Part shown: positions 1 through 8,966 of the stretch, one piece after another
Layout: each line of letters starts with the position of its first letter
How positions within the stretch are numbered: position 1 is the first letter of the stretch
Source of the DNA: Pedobacter sp. KBS0701
GTDB lineage: Bacteria; Bacteroidota; Bacteroidia; Sphingobacteriales; Sphingobacteriaceae
Assembly: GCF_005938645.2 (NCBI RefSeq)
Contig: NZ_CP042171.1
Span: 3,906,001 to 3,970,000 of the forward strand
DNA length: 64,000 bases
Direction of reading: 5' to 3'
Made by a program: the position numbers and the translations under genes
The notes under the pieces: model-generated
Database searches by the model: none
The model's input: the letters and a program-made list of their open reading frames with translations, nothing else
What the model was told of the DNA's origin: nothing

Positions 1-930
1 CGTCCATTCGGACAAAAAGATAATGGAGGTGATTTAGTGGAGACTTCATTTGTTGCGCAGGCTTTAATCTGCATTAACGAGTATTATAAAAATGGTTCTG
101 AACCCGAAAAAGCATTAGCAAAAAAGGCCGATGACCTTTGGAAGGAAATCGATTTTAATTGGTTCCGCAACGGACAAAACGTATTGTATTGGCATTGGTC
201 GCCAGAGTATAACTGGGAAATGAACTTCCCGGTAAAAGGCTATAACGAATGTTTAATCATGTATGTTATGGCAGCTTCCTCCCCTACTCATACCATACCC
301 GCCAAAGTCTATCACGAAGGCTGGGCAAGAGGAGGAGCAATTAAAGCAGATTTCGATCTTTATGGACATCATATTCCATTAGATTATCAAGGTGCAAAAA
401 ATTCTGTGGGTCCATTATTTTGGGCACATTATTCATATTTAGGTTTAAATCCTAAGGGATTAAAAGACCGCTATGCCGATTATTGGCAAAACAATGTAAA
501 CCACACACTGGCTATATACGATTACTGTGTAGCCAACCCTAAGAAATTTAAAGGTTATGGCAAAAATAGCTGGGGTTTAACTGCCAGTTACTCAGTTAAA
601 GGTTATGCTGCCCATAGCCTTCAGGAAGATTATGGCGTTATCTCGCCCACAGCAGCCATTTCTTCTATCCCATATACCCCAAAAGAATCGATGAAGGTAA
701 TCAGACACCTTTACGAGGATTTGGGCGATAAGGTTTGGGGGAAATACGGTTTTTATGATGCTTTCTCTGAAACGGATAACTGGTATCCGAAAAGATATCT
801 GGGCATTGATCAGGGTCCAATGGTAGTAATGATCGAAAACTATAGATCAGGACTGCTTTGGAAGTTATTTATGGGAAATAAAGATGTTCAAAATGGTTTG
901 AAGAAACTGGATTTTCAGTTTCAACCATAG
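1..930 (+). CDS. GH144-type endo-beta-1,2-glucanase, C-terminal part
   Basis: The open frame has no stop back to base 1, so the gene starts outside the window; the GTG at 37 is internal. The first visible residues (RPFGQKDNGGDLVETSF) match the glucoamylase-like (alpha/alpha)6 barrel domain of GH144, where GGDLVETSF is a recognisable block. Further family-like blocks are YWHWSPEYNWEMNFP, GYNECLIMYVMAASSPTH, WGLTASYS and the C-terminal DQGPMVVMIENYRSGLLW. GH144 enzymes cut linear beta-1,2-glucan to sophorose and larger oligosaccharides, normally in the periplasm or at the surface. The GH3 beta-glucosidase downstream on the same strand fits a beta-1,2-glucan utilisation locus. The family call is strong; exact substrate is inferred. 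Confidence 0.88.
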   Translation, partial: RPFGQKDNGGDLVETSFVAQALICINEYYKNGSEPEKALAKKADDLWKEIDFNWFRNGQNVLYWHWSPEYNWEMNFPVKGYNECLIMYVMAASSPTHTIPAKVYHEGWARGGAIKADFDLYGHHIPLDYQGAKNSVGPLFWAHYSYLGLNPKGLKDRYADYWQNNVNHTLAIYDYCVANPKKFKGYGKNSWGLTASYSVKGYAAHSLQEDYGVISPTAAISSIPYTPKESMKVIRHLYEDLGDKVWGKYGFYDAFSETDNWYPKRYLGIDQGPMVVMIENYRSGLLWKLFMGNKDVQNGLKKLDFQFQP

Positions 931-988
931 TATAGTGTTGCGTATAAATGTTTAGCCATCATATATTTTAAATTAAATCTACAGAACC

Positions 989-1390
989 ATGAAAAAAGTA
1001 ATTTTAATATTAACAGCAATGATAGGATGTGTAATCCTAAACTCAAGTTTTACTTCCATATCCAATGCTAAACATAAAACTGTAAAAGCAAAATTTGCTA
1101 CTGTAAATGTAACGGCCACCAACTCAACCAGTGATGGTGTGTACGTAAGGTTAGAAAATAATACCAGTGGTGGTGCCTATGTTTTCTTTATCCAACCCAA
1201 TTCTCCAAACGGAACAGTAATCGGACAGATACCAGAAAATGGCGACAGTTATACCGTAAAATTAACCTCAACTGGTGGCGCACATGATATGTGGGTTTAT
1301 TGGGAGCACCAATCTCACGTTACCGGACTAAGCGTTAGCGGCATGTCGATAGGATGTTCGAGCTGCGCCAGAATAAACATTTTTAATTAA
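989..1390 (+). CDS. small secreted protein of unknown function
   Basis: 133 residues starting with a clear Sec signal peptide (MKKVILILTAMIGCVIL, cleavage probably near SNA-KH around residue 27). The mature part is rich in Ser, Thr, Gly and Val with alternating hydrophobic residues, which suggests a small beta-sandwich, and ends with a CSSC motif near the C terminus. I do not recognise a family. It lies 58 bases after the GH144 gene and 13 bases before the GH43-like gene, so it is probably co-transcribed with the glycan-degradation genes and may be a carbohydrate-binding or surface accessory protein; that role is only positional inference. Confidence 0.7.
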   Translation: MKKVILILTAMIGCVILNSSFTSISNAKHKTVKAKFATVNVTATNSTSDGVYVRLENNTSGGAYVFFIQPNSPNGTVIGQIPENGDSYTVKLTSTGGAHDMWVYWEHQSHVTGLSVSGMSIGCSSCARINIFN

Positions 1391-1403
1391 TTCCCAACGA
1401 ATA

Positions 1404-3158
1404 ATGGCTAAACATTTATTCAAAATATTTTTAATAATACCTCTGCTTTGCGGTAAGTTCACGGCTTCTGCGCAGCAGAAAACCTATTGCAACCCCATCA
1501 ATGTAGATTATGGTTATACGCCTTTCGAATCTTTTTCTGAATGGGGTAAACACCGTGCCACAGCCGATCCGGTAATCGTAAATTATAAAGGCGATTTTTA
1601 TCTCTTCAGTACGAACCAATGGGGTTACTGGCACAGTGCCGATATGCTGAACTGGAAATTCCATGAAAGAAAATTTCTTCGCCCATGGAACAAAACCAAA
1701 GATGAACTCTGTGCGCCTGGTGTGGGTATTGTTGGCGATACCATGGTGGTTTTTGGCAGTACTTATACCAAAAATTTCACACTTTGGGGCAGCACCGATC
1801 CTAAAGGGAACAAATGGTTTCCTTTGGTTGATTCATTAGAAATCGGTGGCTGGGATCCAGCCTTTTTTACCGACGGTGATGGTAAATTTTACATGTATAA
1901 CGGCAGCAGTAATAATTATCCGATGTATGGTGTAGAGCTCGACCGCAAAACTTTTAAACCAAAAGGTACCCGTACACCAATGTATTTGCTCGAAAGCTGG
2001 CGCTATGGCTGGCAACGTTTCGGCGAGTATATGGACAATACCTTTCTCGATCCCTTTGCCGAAGGTGCCTGGATGACCAAACATAATGGTAAATATTATT
2101 TCCAATATGGCGCACCCGGAACCGAATTTAGCGGCTATTCGGATGGAGTGGTTGTAGGCACCAAACCGCTGTTTTACGATACACCAACAACACCACAATC
2201 CGATCCTTTGAGTTATAAAGGTGGAGGATTTTCCCGCGGTGCTGGTCACGGTGCAACCTTTCAGGACAATAACAAAAATTACTGGCACATTTCTACCAGC
2301 ATTATCTGCGTAAAAAATACCTGGGAACGCCGAATGGGGATCTGGCCAACCGGTTTTGATAAAGATGATGTGATGTGGACCAATACTGCCTTCGGCGATT
2401 ACCCACTTTATTTACCGGCTGAAAGAAAAGAAGGCGGACCTGCAGGGCCAGGCTGGATGCTCATTAATTATAAAAAACCGGTAACCGTTTCTTCTACCCT
2501 GGGAAGCTTTAATGCCAATAATGCGATTGACGAAAATATTAAAACCTATTGGAGTGCCAAAACAGCCAATAATGGCGAATGGATCCAGACTGATTTGGGT
2601 AGTCTAGCAACCGTTAACGCCATACAGATCAACTATGCTGATCAGGATGCCGAATTCTTAGGAAAACAGAACGGAATTTACCACCAATATAAAATCCTTT
2701 CCTCAACGGATGGAAAAAAGTGGAGCGTCTTGGTTGATAAAAGCCAGAACAAAACAGACGTTCCGCATGATTATATAGAACTCCGGAAACCGGTAAAAAC
2801 CAGGTTTGTTAAAATGGTAAACATCCACATGCCTACTGGAAAATTTGCCATTAGTGGTTTACGTGTTTTTGGGAATGGAAATGGTGAGAAACCGACAAAA
2901 GTGAAAAATCTGATCGTTTTAAGGACAGAAAAAGACAAACGCAGTGCCTACATTAAATGGGAGCCTGTTGATAATGCTTTTGCCTATAACCTTTATTACG
3001 GTACTGCGCCTGATAAACTGTATAACTGCATTATGATCCATGATTTTAATGAGTACTGGTTCAAAGCAATGGACAGCCAGAAAGCTTATTTTTTTTCTAT
3101 CGAAGCAATAAACGAGAATGGCGTATCGGTAAAAACCGAGGTAAAGAAAGTTGATTAA
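1404..3158 (+). CDS. GH43-like five-bladed propeller protein with F5/8C and Fn3-like domains
   Basis: 584 residues with a signal peptide ending at SAQ (about residue 24). Residues about 50-340 form a clan GH-F type beta-propeller. An Asp in TADPVI (D55) sits where the general base is expected, D151 in GGWDPAFF fits the second Asp, and E220 in AEGAW is a candidate acid. Residues about 350-490 look like a discoidin/F5-8C carbohydrate-binding domain (NAIDENIKTYWSA, GEWIQTDLG, TRFVKMVN), and the last 90 resemble a fibronectin type III fold. It is probably an exported glycosidase. The family number within the GH43/GH117-like group and the sugar specificity cannot be told from sequence reading alone. 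Confidence 0.75.
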   Translation: MAKHLFKIFLIIPLLCGKFTASAQQKTYCNPINVDYGYTPFESFSEWGKHRATADPVIVNYKGDFYLFSTNQWGYWHSADMLNWKFHERKFLRPWNKTKDELCAPGVGIVGDTMVVFGSTYTKNFTLWGSTDPKGNKWFPLVDSLEIGGWDPAFFTDGDGKFYMYNGSSNNYPMYGVELDRKTFKPKGTRTPMYLLESWRYGWQRFGEYMDNTFLDPFAEGAWMTKHNGKYYFQYGAPGTEFSGYSDGVVVGTKPLFYDTPTTPQSDPLSYKGGGFSRGAGHGATFQDNNKNYWHISTSIICVKNTWERRMGIWPTGFDKDDVMWTNTAFGDYPLYLPAERKEGGPAGPGWMLINYKKPVTVSSTLGSFNANNAIDENIKTYWSAKTANNGEWIQTDLGSLATVNAIQINYADQDAEFLGKQNGIYHQYKILSSTDGKKWSVLVDKSQNKTDVPHDYIELRKPVKTRFVKMVNIHMPTGKFAISGLRVFGNGNGEKPTKVKNLIVLRTEKDKRSAYIKWEPVDNAFAYNLYYGTAPDKLYNCIMIHDFNEYWFKAMDSQKAYFFSIEAINENGVSVKTEVKKVD

Positions 3159-3172
3159 AATAAATGCTCATG

Positions 3173-3275
3173 CTCGTTTGTAACGAGTGTGGAAATAAAG
3201 AATTGCTTTAAGTGATTAATGTTTAAACAAAATAAAATCGTAAAGCCGTTTAGGCACTCGTTGGAAACAAGCGCC
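3173..3275. repeat. two related hairpins in the gap before the GH3 gene
   Basis: The 147-base gap holds a perfect 6-bp hairpin CTCGTT/TGT/AACGAG (3173-3187) and, 65 bases on, a related imperfect hairpin starting GGCACTCGTT and ending AACAAGCGCC (3253-3275). Both arms carry an ACTCGTT-like core. This has the look of a small dispersed palindromic element rather than a terminator, since neither hairpin is followed by a T run. Confidence 0.4.
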
Positions 3276-3305
3276 AGTTAATAAAAAGAATAAAACACAT
3301 ATATA

Positions 3306-5603
3306 ATGAAGAGAGCGAATATCCTGGTTGTTTTTTTAACCCTGTTTGTACTGAACGGATCGGCACAGACCAAAAAACCTGTTTCTGCAGAAGAGGCAAA
3401 GATGAACACCTTCATCAGCAACCTGATGGCGAAAATGACAGTTGATGAAAAAATTGGCCAGCTGAATTTACCAAGTTCCGGAGATATTACCACGGGACAG
3501 GCCAACAGCAGTGACATTTCTAAAAAAATTAAAGCCGGACAAGTTGGTGGTTTATTCAACATCAAAGGTGTAGATAAGATTAAAGCGGTCCAAAAAATCG
3601 CGGTGGAAAACAGCCGTATGAAAATTCCATTGCTTTTCGGAATGGATGTTATCCATGGATACAATACCGTTTTCCCAATCCCTTTAGGCGTTAGCTGTAT
3701 CTGGGATATGGCAACTGTGCAAAAATCTGCCCGCATAGCTGCGATAGAAGCCAGTGCAAGTGGCATCAACTGGACTTTCTCTCCTATGGTTGACATTTCG
3801 AGAGATCCACGATGGGGCCGTATTTCTGAAGGAAGTGGAGAAGATGCTTATTTAGGCTCACAAATTGCTGCAGCAATGGTAAAAGGTTATCAGGGAAAAC
3901 TTCAGGCCAATAATGAGATTTTAGCCTGTGTAAAACACTATGCCTTATATGGCGCAGCAGAAGCCGGTAGAGATTACAATACCACCGATATGAGTAAAGT
4001 ACGCATGTACAACGAATATTTCCCGCCATACAAAGCTGCTGTTGATGCCGGAGCAGCAAGCATTATGGCTTCTTTTAACGAAGTTGATGGCATTCCAGCT
4101 ACAGGAAGCAAATGGTTGATGACGGATGTTTTGCGTAACCAATGGGGTTTTAAAGGCTTCGTGGTAACCGATTATACAGGTATCCCTGAAATGATTGCGC
4201 ACGGCATGGGTGATTTGCAAACTGTTTCTGCCCTGGCTTTAAATGCAGGGGTTGATATGGATATGGTGGGTGAAGGCTTTTTAGGTACTTTAAAAAAATC
4301 CTTAGCTGAGAAAAAAGTAGGTATCGCTCAGATCGATAGGGCCTGTAGATTAGTACTTCAAGCAAAATACAAACTCGGTTTATTTACCGATCCTTATAAA
4401 TTTTGCAATGCAGAAAGAGCAGAAAAAGAAGTTTTTAGTCCGGCTAACCGCCAGGTGGCACGCGAAGTTGCAGCAGAAAGTTTTGTGCTGTTGAAAAATA
4501 ACAATAACCTGCTTCCATTAAAAAAATCAGGAACTATTGGTTTGATCGGTCCATTAGCAGATAATACCGCAAATATGTACGGTACATGGAGTGTTGCTGC
4601 GCTTTTTGACAAGTCAGTAACAGTACTACAAGGTTTAAAAAATGCCTTGGGTAATGATGCAAAAATATTAACCGCTCGCGGTGCCAATTTCCTGGCAGAT
4701 TCTGCTATGGAGCAGCGTTATGTAAACATCCACAACCCCACATACAAACGTGATCCACGTACCGAAGCTGAAATGATTAAAGAAGCTTTAGAAGTAGCGA
4801 AAAAATCAGATGTGATTGTGGCTACTATTGGCGAAGGTTCTGAATTTACAGGCGAAAGTAGTAGTGTAACCGATATCCAGATTCCTGAAACACAGAAAAA
4901 CCTTTTAAAAGCTCTGGCTAAAACAGGTAAACCAGTAGTATTGGTGCTGTTTACAGGCCGTCCATTGGCATTAAATTGGGAACAGCAAAATATTCCAGCC
5001 ATTTTAAATGTATGGTTCCCGGGTAGTGAAGCAGGAAATGCAATTGCCGATGTACTTTTTGGCGATGTTAATCCATCGGGTAAACTGAGTGCAACTTTTC
5101 CTCAGAATGTGGGTCAGGTGCCTTTGTATTATGCTCATAAAAATACCGGCCGCCCATTGGCTGAGGGTAAATGGTTCGAAAAATTTCGTTCCAACTATTT
5201 AGACGTAAGCAATGACCCCTTATATCCATTCGGTTTTGGTTTAAGCTATACCTCATTTAATTATAGTGATGTTAAACTAAGCGCCAATACATTAAGCAAA
5301 GGAAAATCGATCATGGCATCTGTTATTGTAAACAATACAGGCAAATATGAGGGCAAAGAAGTTGTTCAATTATATATTCAAGATCTTATTGGAAGTATTA
5401 CCCGCCCGGTTAAAGAATTAAAAGGTTTTCAAAAGATTAATTTAAAAGCCGGAGAAAGTAAAACCGTTACTTTTAATATTACGGAGAATGACCTTAAATT
5501 TTACAATTCTGATCTGAAATTCGTTGCTGAACCCGGCGATTTCAAAGTATTTATTGGTACAAATTCACGCGATGTAAAAGAAGCATCTTTCACCTTGAAA
5601 TAA
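3306..5603 (+). CDS. bglX: GH3 beta-glucosidase (BglX-like)
   Basis: 765 residues, usual length for periplasmic BglX-type enzymes. Signal peptide at 1-20 (cleavage after GSAQ). The N-terminal (beta/alpha)8 domain has LFGMDVIHGYNTVFPIPLG, the substrate-binding KHYALYG motif and GFVVTDYTGI, whose Asp (residue 289) is the expected catalytic nucleophile. The alpha/beta sandwich domain follows (VLLKNNNNLLPL, FTGRPLAL), then a fibronectin-III-like C-terminal domain (GKEVVQLYIQD, KELKGFQK). It removes terminal beta-linked glucose from oligosaccharides. With the GH144 gene three places upstream, sophorose and other beta-1,2-gluco-oligosaccharides are the most likely substrates. A hairpin terminator follows at 5624. 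Confidence 0.93.
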   Translation: MKRANILVVFLTLFVLNGSAQTKKPVSAEEAKMNTFISNLMAKMTVDEKIGQLNLPSSGDITTGQANSSDISKKIKAGQVGGLFNIKGVDKIKAVQKIAVENSRMKIPLLFGMDVIHGYNTVFPIPLGVSCIWDMATVQKSARIAAIEASASGINWTFSPMVDISRDPRWGRISEGSGEDAYLGSQIAAAMVKGYQGKLQANNEILACVKHYALYGAAEAGRDYNTTDMSKVRMYNEYFPPYKAAVDAGAASIMASFNEVDGIPATGSKWLMTDVLRNQWGFKGFVVTDYTGIPEMIAHGMGDLQTVSALALNAGVDMDMVGEGFLGTLKKSLAEKKVGIAQIDRACRLVLQAKYKLGLFTDPYKFCNAERAEKEVFSPANRQVAREVAAESFVLLKNNNNLLPLKKSGTIGLIGPLADNTANMYGTWSVAALFDKSVTVLQGLKNALGNDAKILTARGANFLADSAMEQRYVNIHNPTYKRDPRTEAEMIKEALEVAKKSDVIVATIGEGSEFTGESSSVTDIQIPETQKNLLKALAKTGKPVVLVLFTGRPLALNWEQQNIPAILNVWFPGSEAGNAIADVLFGDVNPSGKLSATFPQNVGQVPLYYAHKNTGRPLAEGKWFEKFRSNYLDVSNDPLYPFGFGLSYTSFNYSDVKLSANTLSKGKSIMASVIVNNTGKYEGKEVVQLYIQDLIGSITRPVKELKGFQKINLKAGESKTVTFNITENDLKFYNSDLKFVAEPGDFKVFIGTNSRDVKEASFTLK

Positions 5604-5623
5604 AGACAATTAGGTTTGGTTAT

Positions 5624-5658
5624 AAACCCTGAGCTATTGTAAAGTAGCCAGGGTTTTC
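5624..5658 (+). terminator. terminator after the GH3 gene
   Basis: Stem AAACCCT-A-GCTA / TAGC-C-AGGGTTT with one internal mismatch and a short loop, followed by TTTTC, 20 bases after the bglX stop. It would end the glycan-degradation transcript. Confidence 0.65.
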
Positions 5659-5754
5659 TATTTTTGTCGAATGAAACCATCATGATTTACCAAAACACAC
5701 CTTGAAATAACAAGTCATGAAAGCTTCATCACCTTTAAAAATAATATAAAACGG

Positions 5755-6534
5755 ATGAAAAAGATTTTTTTTACCATCTGCATTCTTTTTTTTGTACTCT
5801 TTTTAAACGCTCAGGATTTTAAAAAATACGATAGGGGAAGCTATATAAAAGGAAAGGATTCTATCTACTATAGGATACTTTTCCCGGAGAATTTTAATCC
5901 CGACCAAAAATATCCGATCGTTTTCTTTTTGCACGGAAGCGGAGAAAGAGGTAACGATAATGCCAGTCAACTGGTACACGGTGGTAAATTGTTTTTAAAA
6001 AATGATGTCCGCAAGAACTTCCCTGCCATTGTAGTTTTCCCTCAGTGTCCGCAGAACGATTTTTGGGCCAATGCCAATTTTGAACAAGATGCCAAAGGCA
6101 AAAGAAAAATCAGTTTTGTAGAAGGTGGTAAACCCACCAAAATAATGCATGCGCTACAGGGAATGGTTAAAAATTTCCTTAAAAAACCTTATGTAGATAA
6201 AAATCAGGTTTATGTTGGTGGTTTATCAATGGGTGCAATGGGTACTTACGAACTGTTAAGAAGAGAGCGCCGTAAATTTGCCGCTGCTATCGCCATCTGC
6301 GGTGGCGACAATACCAACAACATTAAAAAATACCAGAAAATTCCACTATGGATCTTTCATGGCGCAAAAGATGACATTGTGGATCCGGCATTCTCAATTG
6401 CGATTGCTGAACGTTTAAAAACGGTTGGTGACGAGGTGAAATTTACGCTTTACCCTAACGCAAACCATAATAGCTGGGATAGTGCCTTTGCCGAGCCAGA
6501 GTTGTTGAGCTGGTTGTTTTCTCATAAGAGATAG
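5755..6534 (+). CDS. secreted alpha/beta-hydrolase (esterase / prolyl-oligopeptidase-like)
   Basis: 259 residues with a signal peptide (MKKIFFTICILFFVLFLNAQ). The alpha/beta-hydrolase fold is visible: oxyanion region FFLHGSGERG, nucleophile elbow GGLSMGAMG (Ser), acid in GAKDDIVDP, and catalytic His in NANHNSWD. This set matches the PHB-depolymerase/feruloyl-esterase-like group (CE1-like) often found in Bacteroidota carbohydrate loci as 'dienelactone hydrolase' or 'phospholipase/carboxylesterase'. Substrate is unknown; removal of acyl groups from a glycan is an inference from position next to the GH genes. A terminator separates it from bglX, so it has its own transcript. Confidence 0.75.
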   Translation: MKKIFFTICILFFVLFLNAQDFKKYDRGSYIKGKDSIYYRILFPENFNPDQKYPIVFFLHGSGERGNDNASQLVHGGKLFLKNDVRKNFPAIVVFPQCPQNDFWANANFEQDAKGKRKISFVEGGKPTKIMHALQGMVKNFLKKPYVDKNQVYVGGLSMGAMGTYELLRRERRKFAAAIAICGGDNTNNIKKYQKIPLWIFHGAKDDIVDPAFSIAIAERLKTVGDEVKFTLYPNANHNSWDSAFAEPELLSWLFSHKR

Positions 6535-6653
6535 CAAAACGGTTCATCATACTGAACTCGTTTCAGTATCTATCTTTCAAGACCTGAAATAAATTCAGGG
6601 TGACGATCAGAGGTAAAAGAATTAGAAAAGCAGGGTTCGATATCTTATAGGTT
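6535..6653. repeat. REP-like inverted arms after the esterase gene
   Basis: No gene. Arms reading CATACTGAACTCGTTTCAG (from 6548) and CCTGAAATAAATTCAGGGTG (from 6585) are the degenerate halves of a 'CTGAACTCGTTTCAG' hairpin element of the kind widespread in Bacteroidota intergenic DNA. Nothing else recognisable. Confidence 0.4.
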
Positions 6654-6826
6654 CCAACAGTCCTGCCATCCGCTTTACTCACTCCGATTGAAAAATCGGA
6701 GCTTCGTGCCCGCTCCTGTCAGGTTTAATTTACCCGAGTTAACCTAAGTAACCTAGACCCGACAAAATGGAAAGCCCGGAGGTTGAGGAACGAAGCCGAG
6801 GACTTGAAATGATGGCGGGACTGCTG
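6654..6826. repeat. long imperfect palindrome made of two inverted half-elements
   Basis: The left half (6654-6726), read on the minus strand, and the right half (6757-6826), read on the plus strand, share the same order: an ACC(C/T)GACA start, an internal short hairpin, then GATGGC(G/A)GGACTG. The left half contains its own hairpin ACTCCGATTGAAAAATCGGA. Similar elements appear at 35969-36043 and twice in 61795-62325, so this is a dispersed repeat family. No protein is encoded. Confidence 0.6.
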
Positions 6827-6870
6827 TACCATAAATGCACAGGTTTTGCTCTTCAAAAAAACAAAAATTA

Positions 6871-6902
6871 CAAAAAAAGCCTGAAGAAAAAATCTTCAGG
6901 CT
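6871..6902 (-). terminator. terminator of yebC
   Basis: Perfect 10-bp stem AGCCTGAAGA / TCTTCAGGCT with a 5-base loop; on the minus strand it is followed by TTTTTTTG. It lies 24 bases past the yebC stop codon. Confidence 0.85.
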
Positions 6903-6925
6903 CTTGTAAAATATTCTAATTGATA

Positions 6926-7654
6926 TTACTCCGCCATATTGTGGTAAACCGCCTGCACATCATCATCTTCCTCCAACTTATCGATCAATTTCAAAACATC
7001 AGCTGCCTGCTCTTCTGTTACCTCATGGTGAGATAAAGCAATACGCTCTAATTTTGAACTTTTTAACTCAATGCCTTTCTCTTCTAAAGCTTTTTGTAAA
7101 GAACCAAAGTTTTCGAATGCACCTTGTGCTACCGCAATATCATTTCCTTCTTCATCAGCCTCAACATAAAGTTCCTCTAAACCAGCATCAATTAATTCGA
7201 ACTCTAATTCCTCCAGGTCTAAACCTTCAGCAGGTACAAAACGGAAAATTGATTTGCGGTTAAAAACGAAATCTAAAGATCCGGTTTTACCCAAAGAACC
7301 ATCAGTTTTGTTAAAATAACTACGAACGTTTGCTACAGTACGGTTGGTATTATCAGTAGCTGTTTCAATTAAAACGGCAACACCGTGTGGCGCATAACCT
7401 TCGTATACAATTTCCTCGTAATTGGCCATCGATTTATCAGAAGCACGCTTAATTGCCGCTTCTACCCTATCTTTAGGCATGTTTACCGCTTTTGCATTTT
7501 GCATAGCTGTACGTAAACGGGAATTGGTTTCCGGATGAGGTCCCGATTCCTTTACCGCCATTACGATATCTTTACCAATACGCGTAAACTGAACCGCCAT
7601 TTTGGCCCAACGCTTAAATTTTCTCTCTTTTCTAAATTCGAATGCTCTTCCCAT
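6926..7654 (-). CDS. yebC: YebC/PmpR (TACO1) family protein
   Basis: 242 residues, normal family length. Conserved blocks are MGRAFEFRKERKFKRWAKMA, PHPETNSRLRTAMQNAKA, NMPKDRVEAAIKRA, YEEIVYEGYAPHGVA, DNTNRTVANVRS, GSLGKTGSLDFVF. The family was long annotated as transcriptional regulators; later work links YebC/TACO1 to relief of ribosome stalling on difficult peptide stretches, so either description may be met. The N terminus has the FEFRKERKFKRW variant seen in Bacteroidota. It is single-gene, with its own hairpin terminator; the gap upstream (7655-7728) holds only degenerate GAGATATGAGAT and CCTCTACC words. Confidence 0.95.
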   Translation of the reverse strand: MGRAFEFRKERKFKRWAKMAVQFTRIGKDIVMAVKESGPHPETNSRLRTAMQNAKAVNMPKDRVEAAIKRASDKSMANYEEIVYEGYAPHGVAVLIETATDNTNRTVANVRSYFNKTDGSLGKTGSLDFVFNRKSIFRFVPAEGLDLEELEFELIDAGLEELYVEADEEGNDIAVAQGAFENFGSLQKALEEKGIELKSSKLERIALSHHEVTEEQAADVLKLIDKLEEDDDVQAVYHNMAE

Positions 7655-7728
7655 TATTTTAGTATTGAGATATGAGATATGAGATTTAAGGCCTTAAGCC
7701 CTCAACCTTCAAACCCTCTACCTTTATA

Positions 7729-8673
7729 TTATTTTTTTAAATTATTTAACATGTCTGTTGTCAGTTTCGATAAATCGAACTCTGGTTTCCATCCCCAGTC
7801 TTTTGCTGCATAATTATCATCGATAGAACGTGGCCAGCTATTTGCAATTTGCTGACGGGGATCGTTAGCGCTGTAAGTTAGCGTAAAATCCGGAATATGT
7901 TTTCTGATTTCAGCGGCTAAAACTTCAGGTGTAAAACTTACCCCACTAAAATTATAACTACTACGCACTGAAATCTGATCTGCAGGTGCATCCATCAGTT
8001 CAATTGTTCCGCGGATAGCATCATCCATATACATCATCGGTAATTCTGTTTCCGCATTTAAGAAACTCTGGTAACTTCCCTTTTTCAACGCATCGTGGAA
8101 AATGTGGATCGCATAATCTGTTGTACCACCTCCAGGAGCAGCTTTCCAGCTAATTAATCCCGGATAACGGATACTACGTACATCCAAACCATATTTTTGA
8201 TTGTAATATTCGCACCAGCGCTCTCCTGCCAACTTGCTGATTCCATAAACGGTGTTTGGATCCATTACACAATATTGTGAAGTATTGTCTTTTGGCGAAT
8301 TCGGTCCAAATACAGCGATAGAACTCGGCCAATATACTTTTGCTGTTTTATATTCTAAAGCTAAATCTAAAACATTCAATAAGCCGTTCATATTTAAATC
8401 CCAGGCCAGCTTTGGATTTTGCTCACCTGTAGCTGATAATAAAGCGGCTAAGAGGTAAACCTGTGTTGGTCTGTATTTATGAAAAATGCCATTGATCATT
8501 TCTTTATCCAGCACATTCACAAATTCAAACGGTGCAGAGTTTTTGATATCATAATCCGGCCTGCGTATATCGCACGCAACAACATGATCATCACCATATA
8601 TTTTACGTAACATGGTGACCAACTCGGTACCAATTTGCCCGTTAGAGCCTAAAACAACAATTTTTTCGTGCAT
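7729..8673 (-). CDS. SDR-type L-threonine dehydrogenase-like NAD-dependent epimerase/dehydratase
   Basis: 314 residues from the ATG at 8673 (MHEKIVVLGSNGQIGTEL), preferred over an upstream codon at 8694 because the latter lies in the promoter -7 box and adds residues before the Rossmann strand. GSNGQIG binds NAD; TVYGISKLAGER carries the catalytic Tyr and Lys; PGLISWKAAPGGGTTDYA and LPMMYMDDAIR match the short-chain L-threonine 3-dehydrogenase group related to GalE, which makes 2-amino-3-oxobutyrate from threonine. It ends about 75 bases before yebC. Function within the epimerase superfamily is likely but not certain. Confidence 0.82.
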   Translation of the reverse strand: MHEKIVVLGSNGQIGTELVTMLRKIYGDDHVVACDIRRPDYDIKNSAPFEFVNVLDKEMINGIFHKYRPTQVYLLAALLSATGEQNPKLAWDLNMNGLLNVLDLALEYKTAKVYWPSSIAVFGPNSPKDNTSQYCVMDPNTVYGISKLAGERWCEYYNQKYGLDVRSIRYPGLISWKAAPGGGTTDYAIHIFHDALKKGSYQSFLNAETELPMMYMDDAIRGTIELMDAPADQISVRSSYNFSGVSFTPEVLAAEIRKHIPDFTLTYSANDPRQQIANSWPRSIDDNYAAKDWGWKPEFDLSKLTTDMLNNLKK

Positions 8674-8691
8674 ATTTTTTTTGAGATTGAG

Positions 8692-8699
8692 CAAAGGTA
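8692..8699 (-). promoter_or_regulatory. -7 box TACCTTTG for the threonine dehydrogenase gene
   Basis: On the minus strand TACCTTTG fits the Bacteroidota TAnnTTTG -7 element, ending 18 bases before the start codon. The -33 element is weak (ATTG, 18 bases upstream). Confidence 0.5.
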
Positions 8700-8734
8700 A
8701 AAAAATGAGATAAAAGGCAATAAAATATTTATAG

Positions 8735-8930
8735 ATAAGAAAGAGTTAATCGGTTAATTGTTTGAACTGGTTAATTGCAGACCAGGTTTTTTAACTATTG
8801 GATTGCTAAATTGTTAGCCACAAATTGCCAACTGAAAATGTTGAGCATGGATTAATTGTTAAATTATGAACTGTAAACTGCCAACTGAAACCTGTGGACT
8901 ACCGACTGAAACTTTCAACATTATTTTATA
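8735..8930. repeat. degenerate short-word repeats before the sigma factor gene
   Basis: No gene. The gap is made of near-repeats of GGTTAATTG and AACTGCCAACTGAAA-like words (for example AACTGTAAACTGCCAACTGA and ACTACCGACTGAAAC). Related words recur at 38185-38245 and 63593-63640. No promoter could be pinned for the sigma gene. Confidence 0.45.
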
Positions 8931-8966
8931 CATTTACTACACGCTTATCGAATAACCAAATAATAA

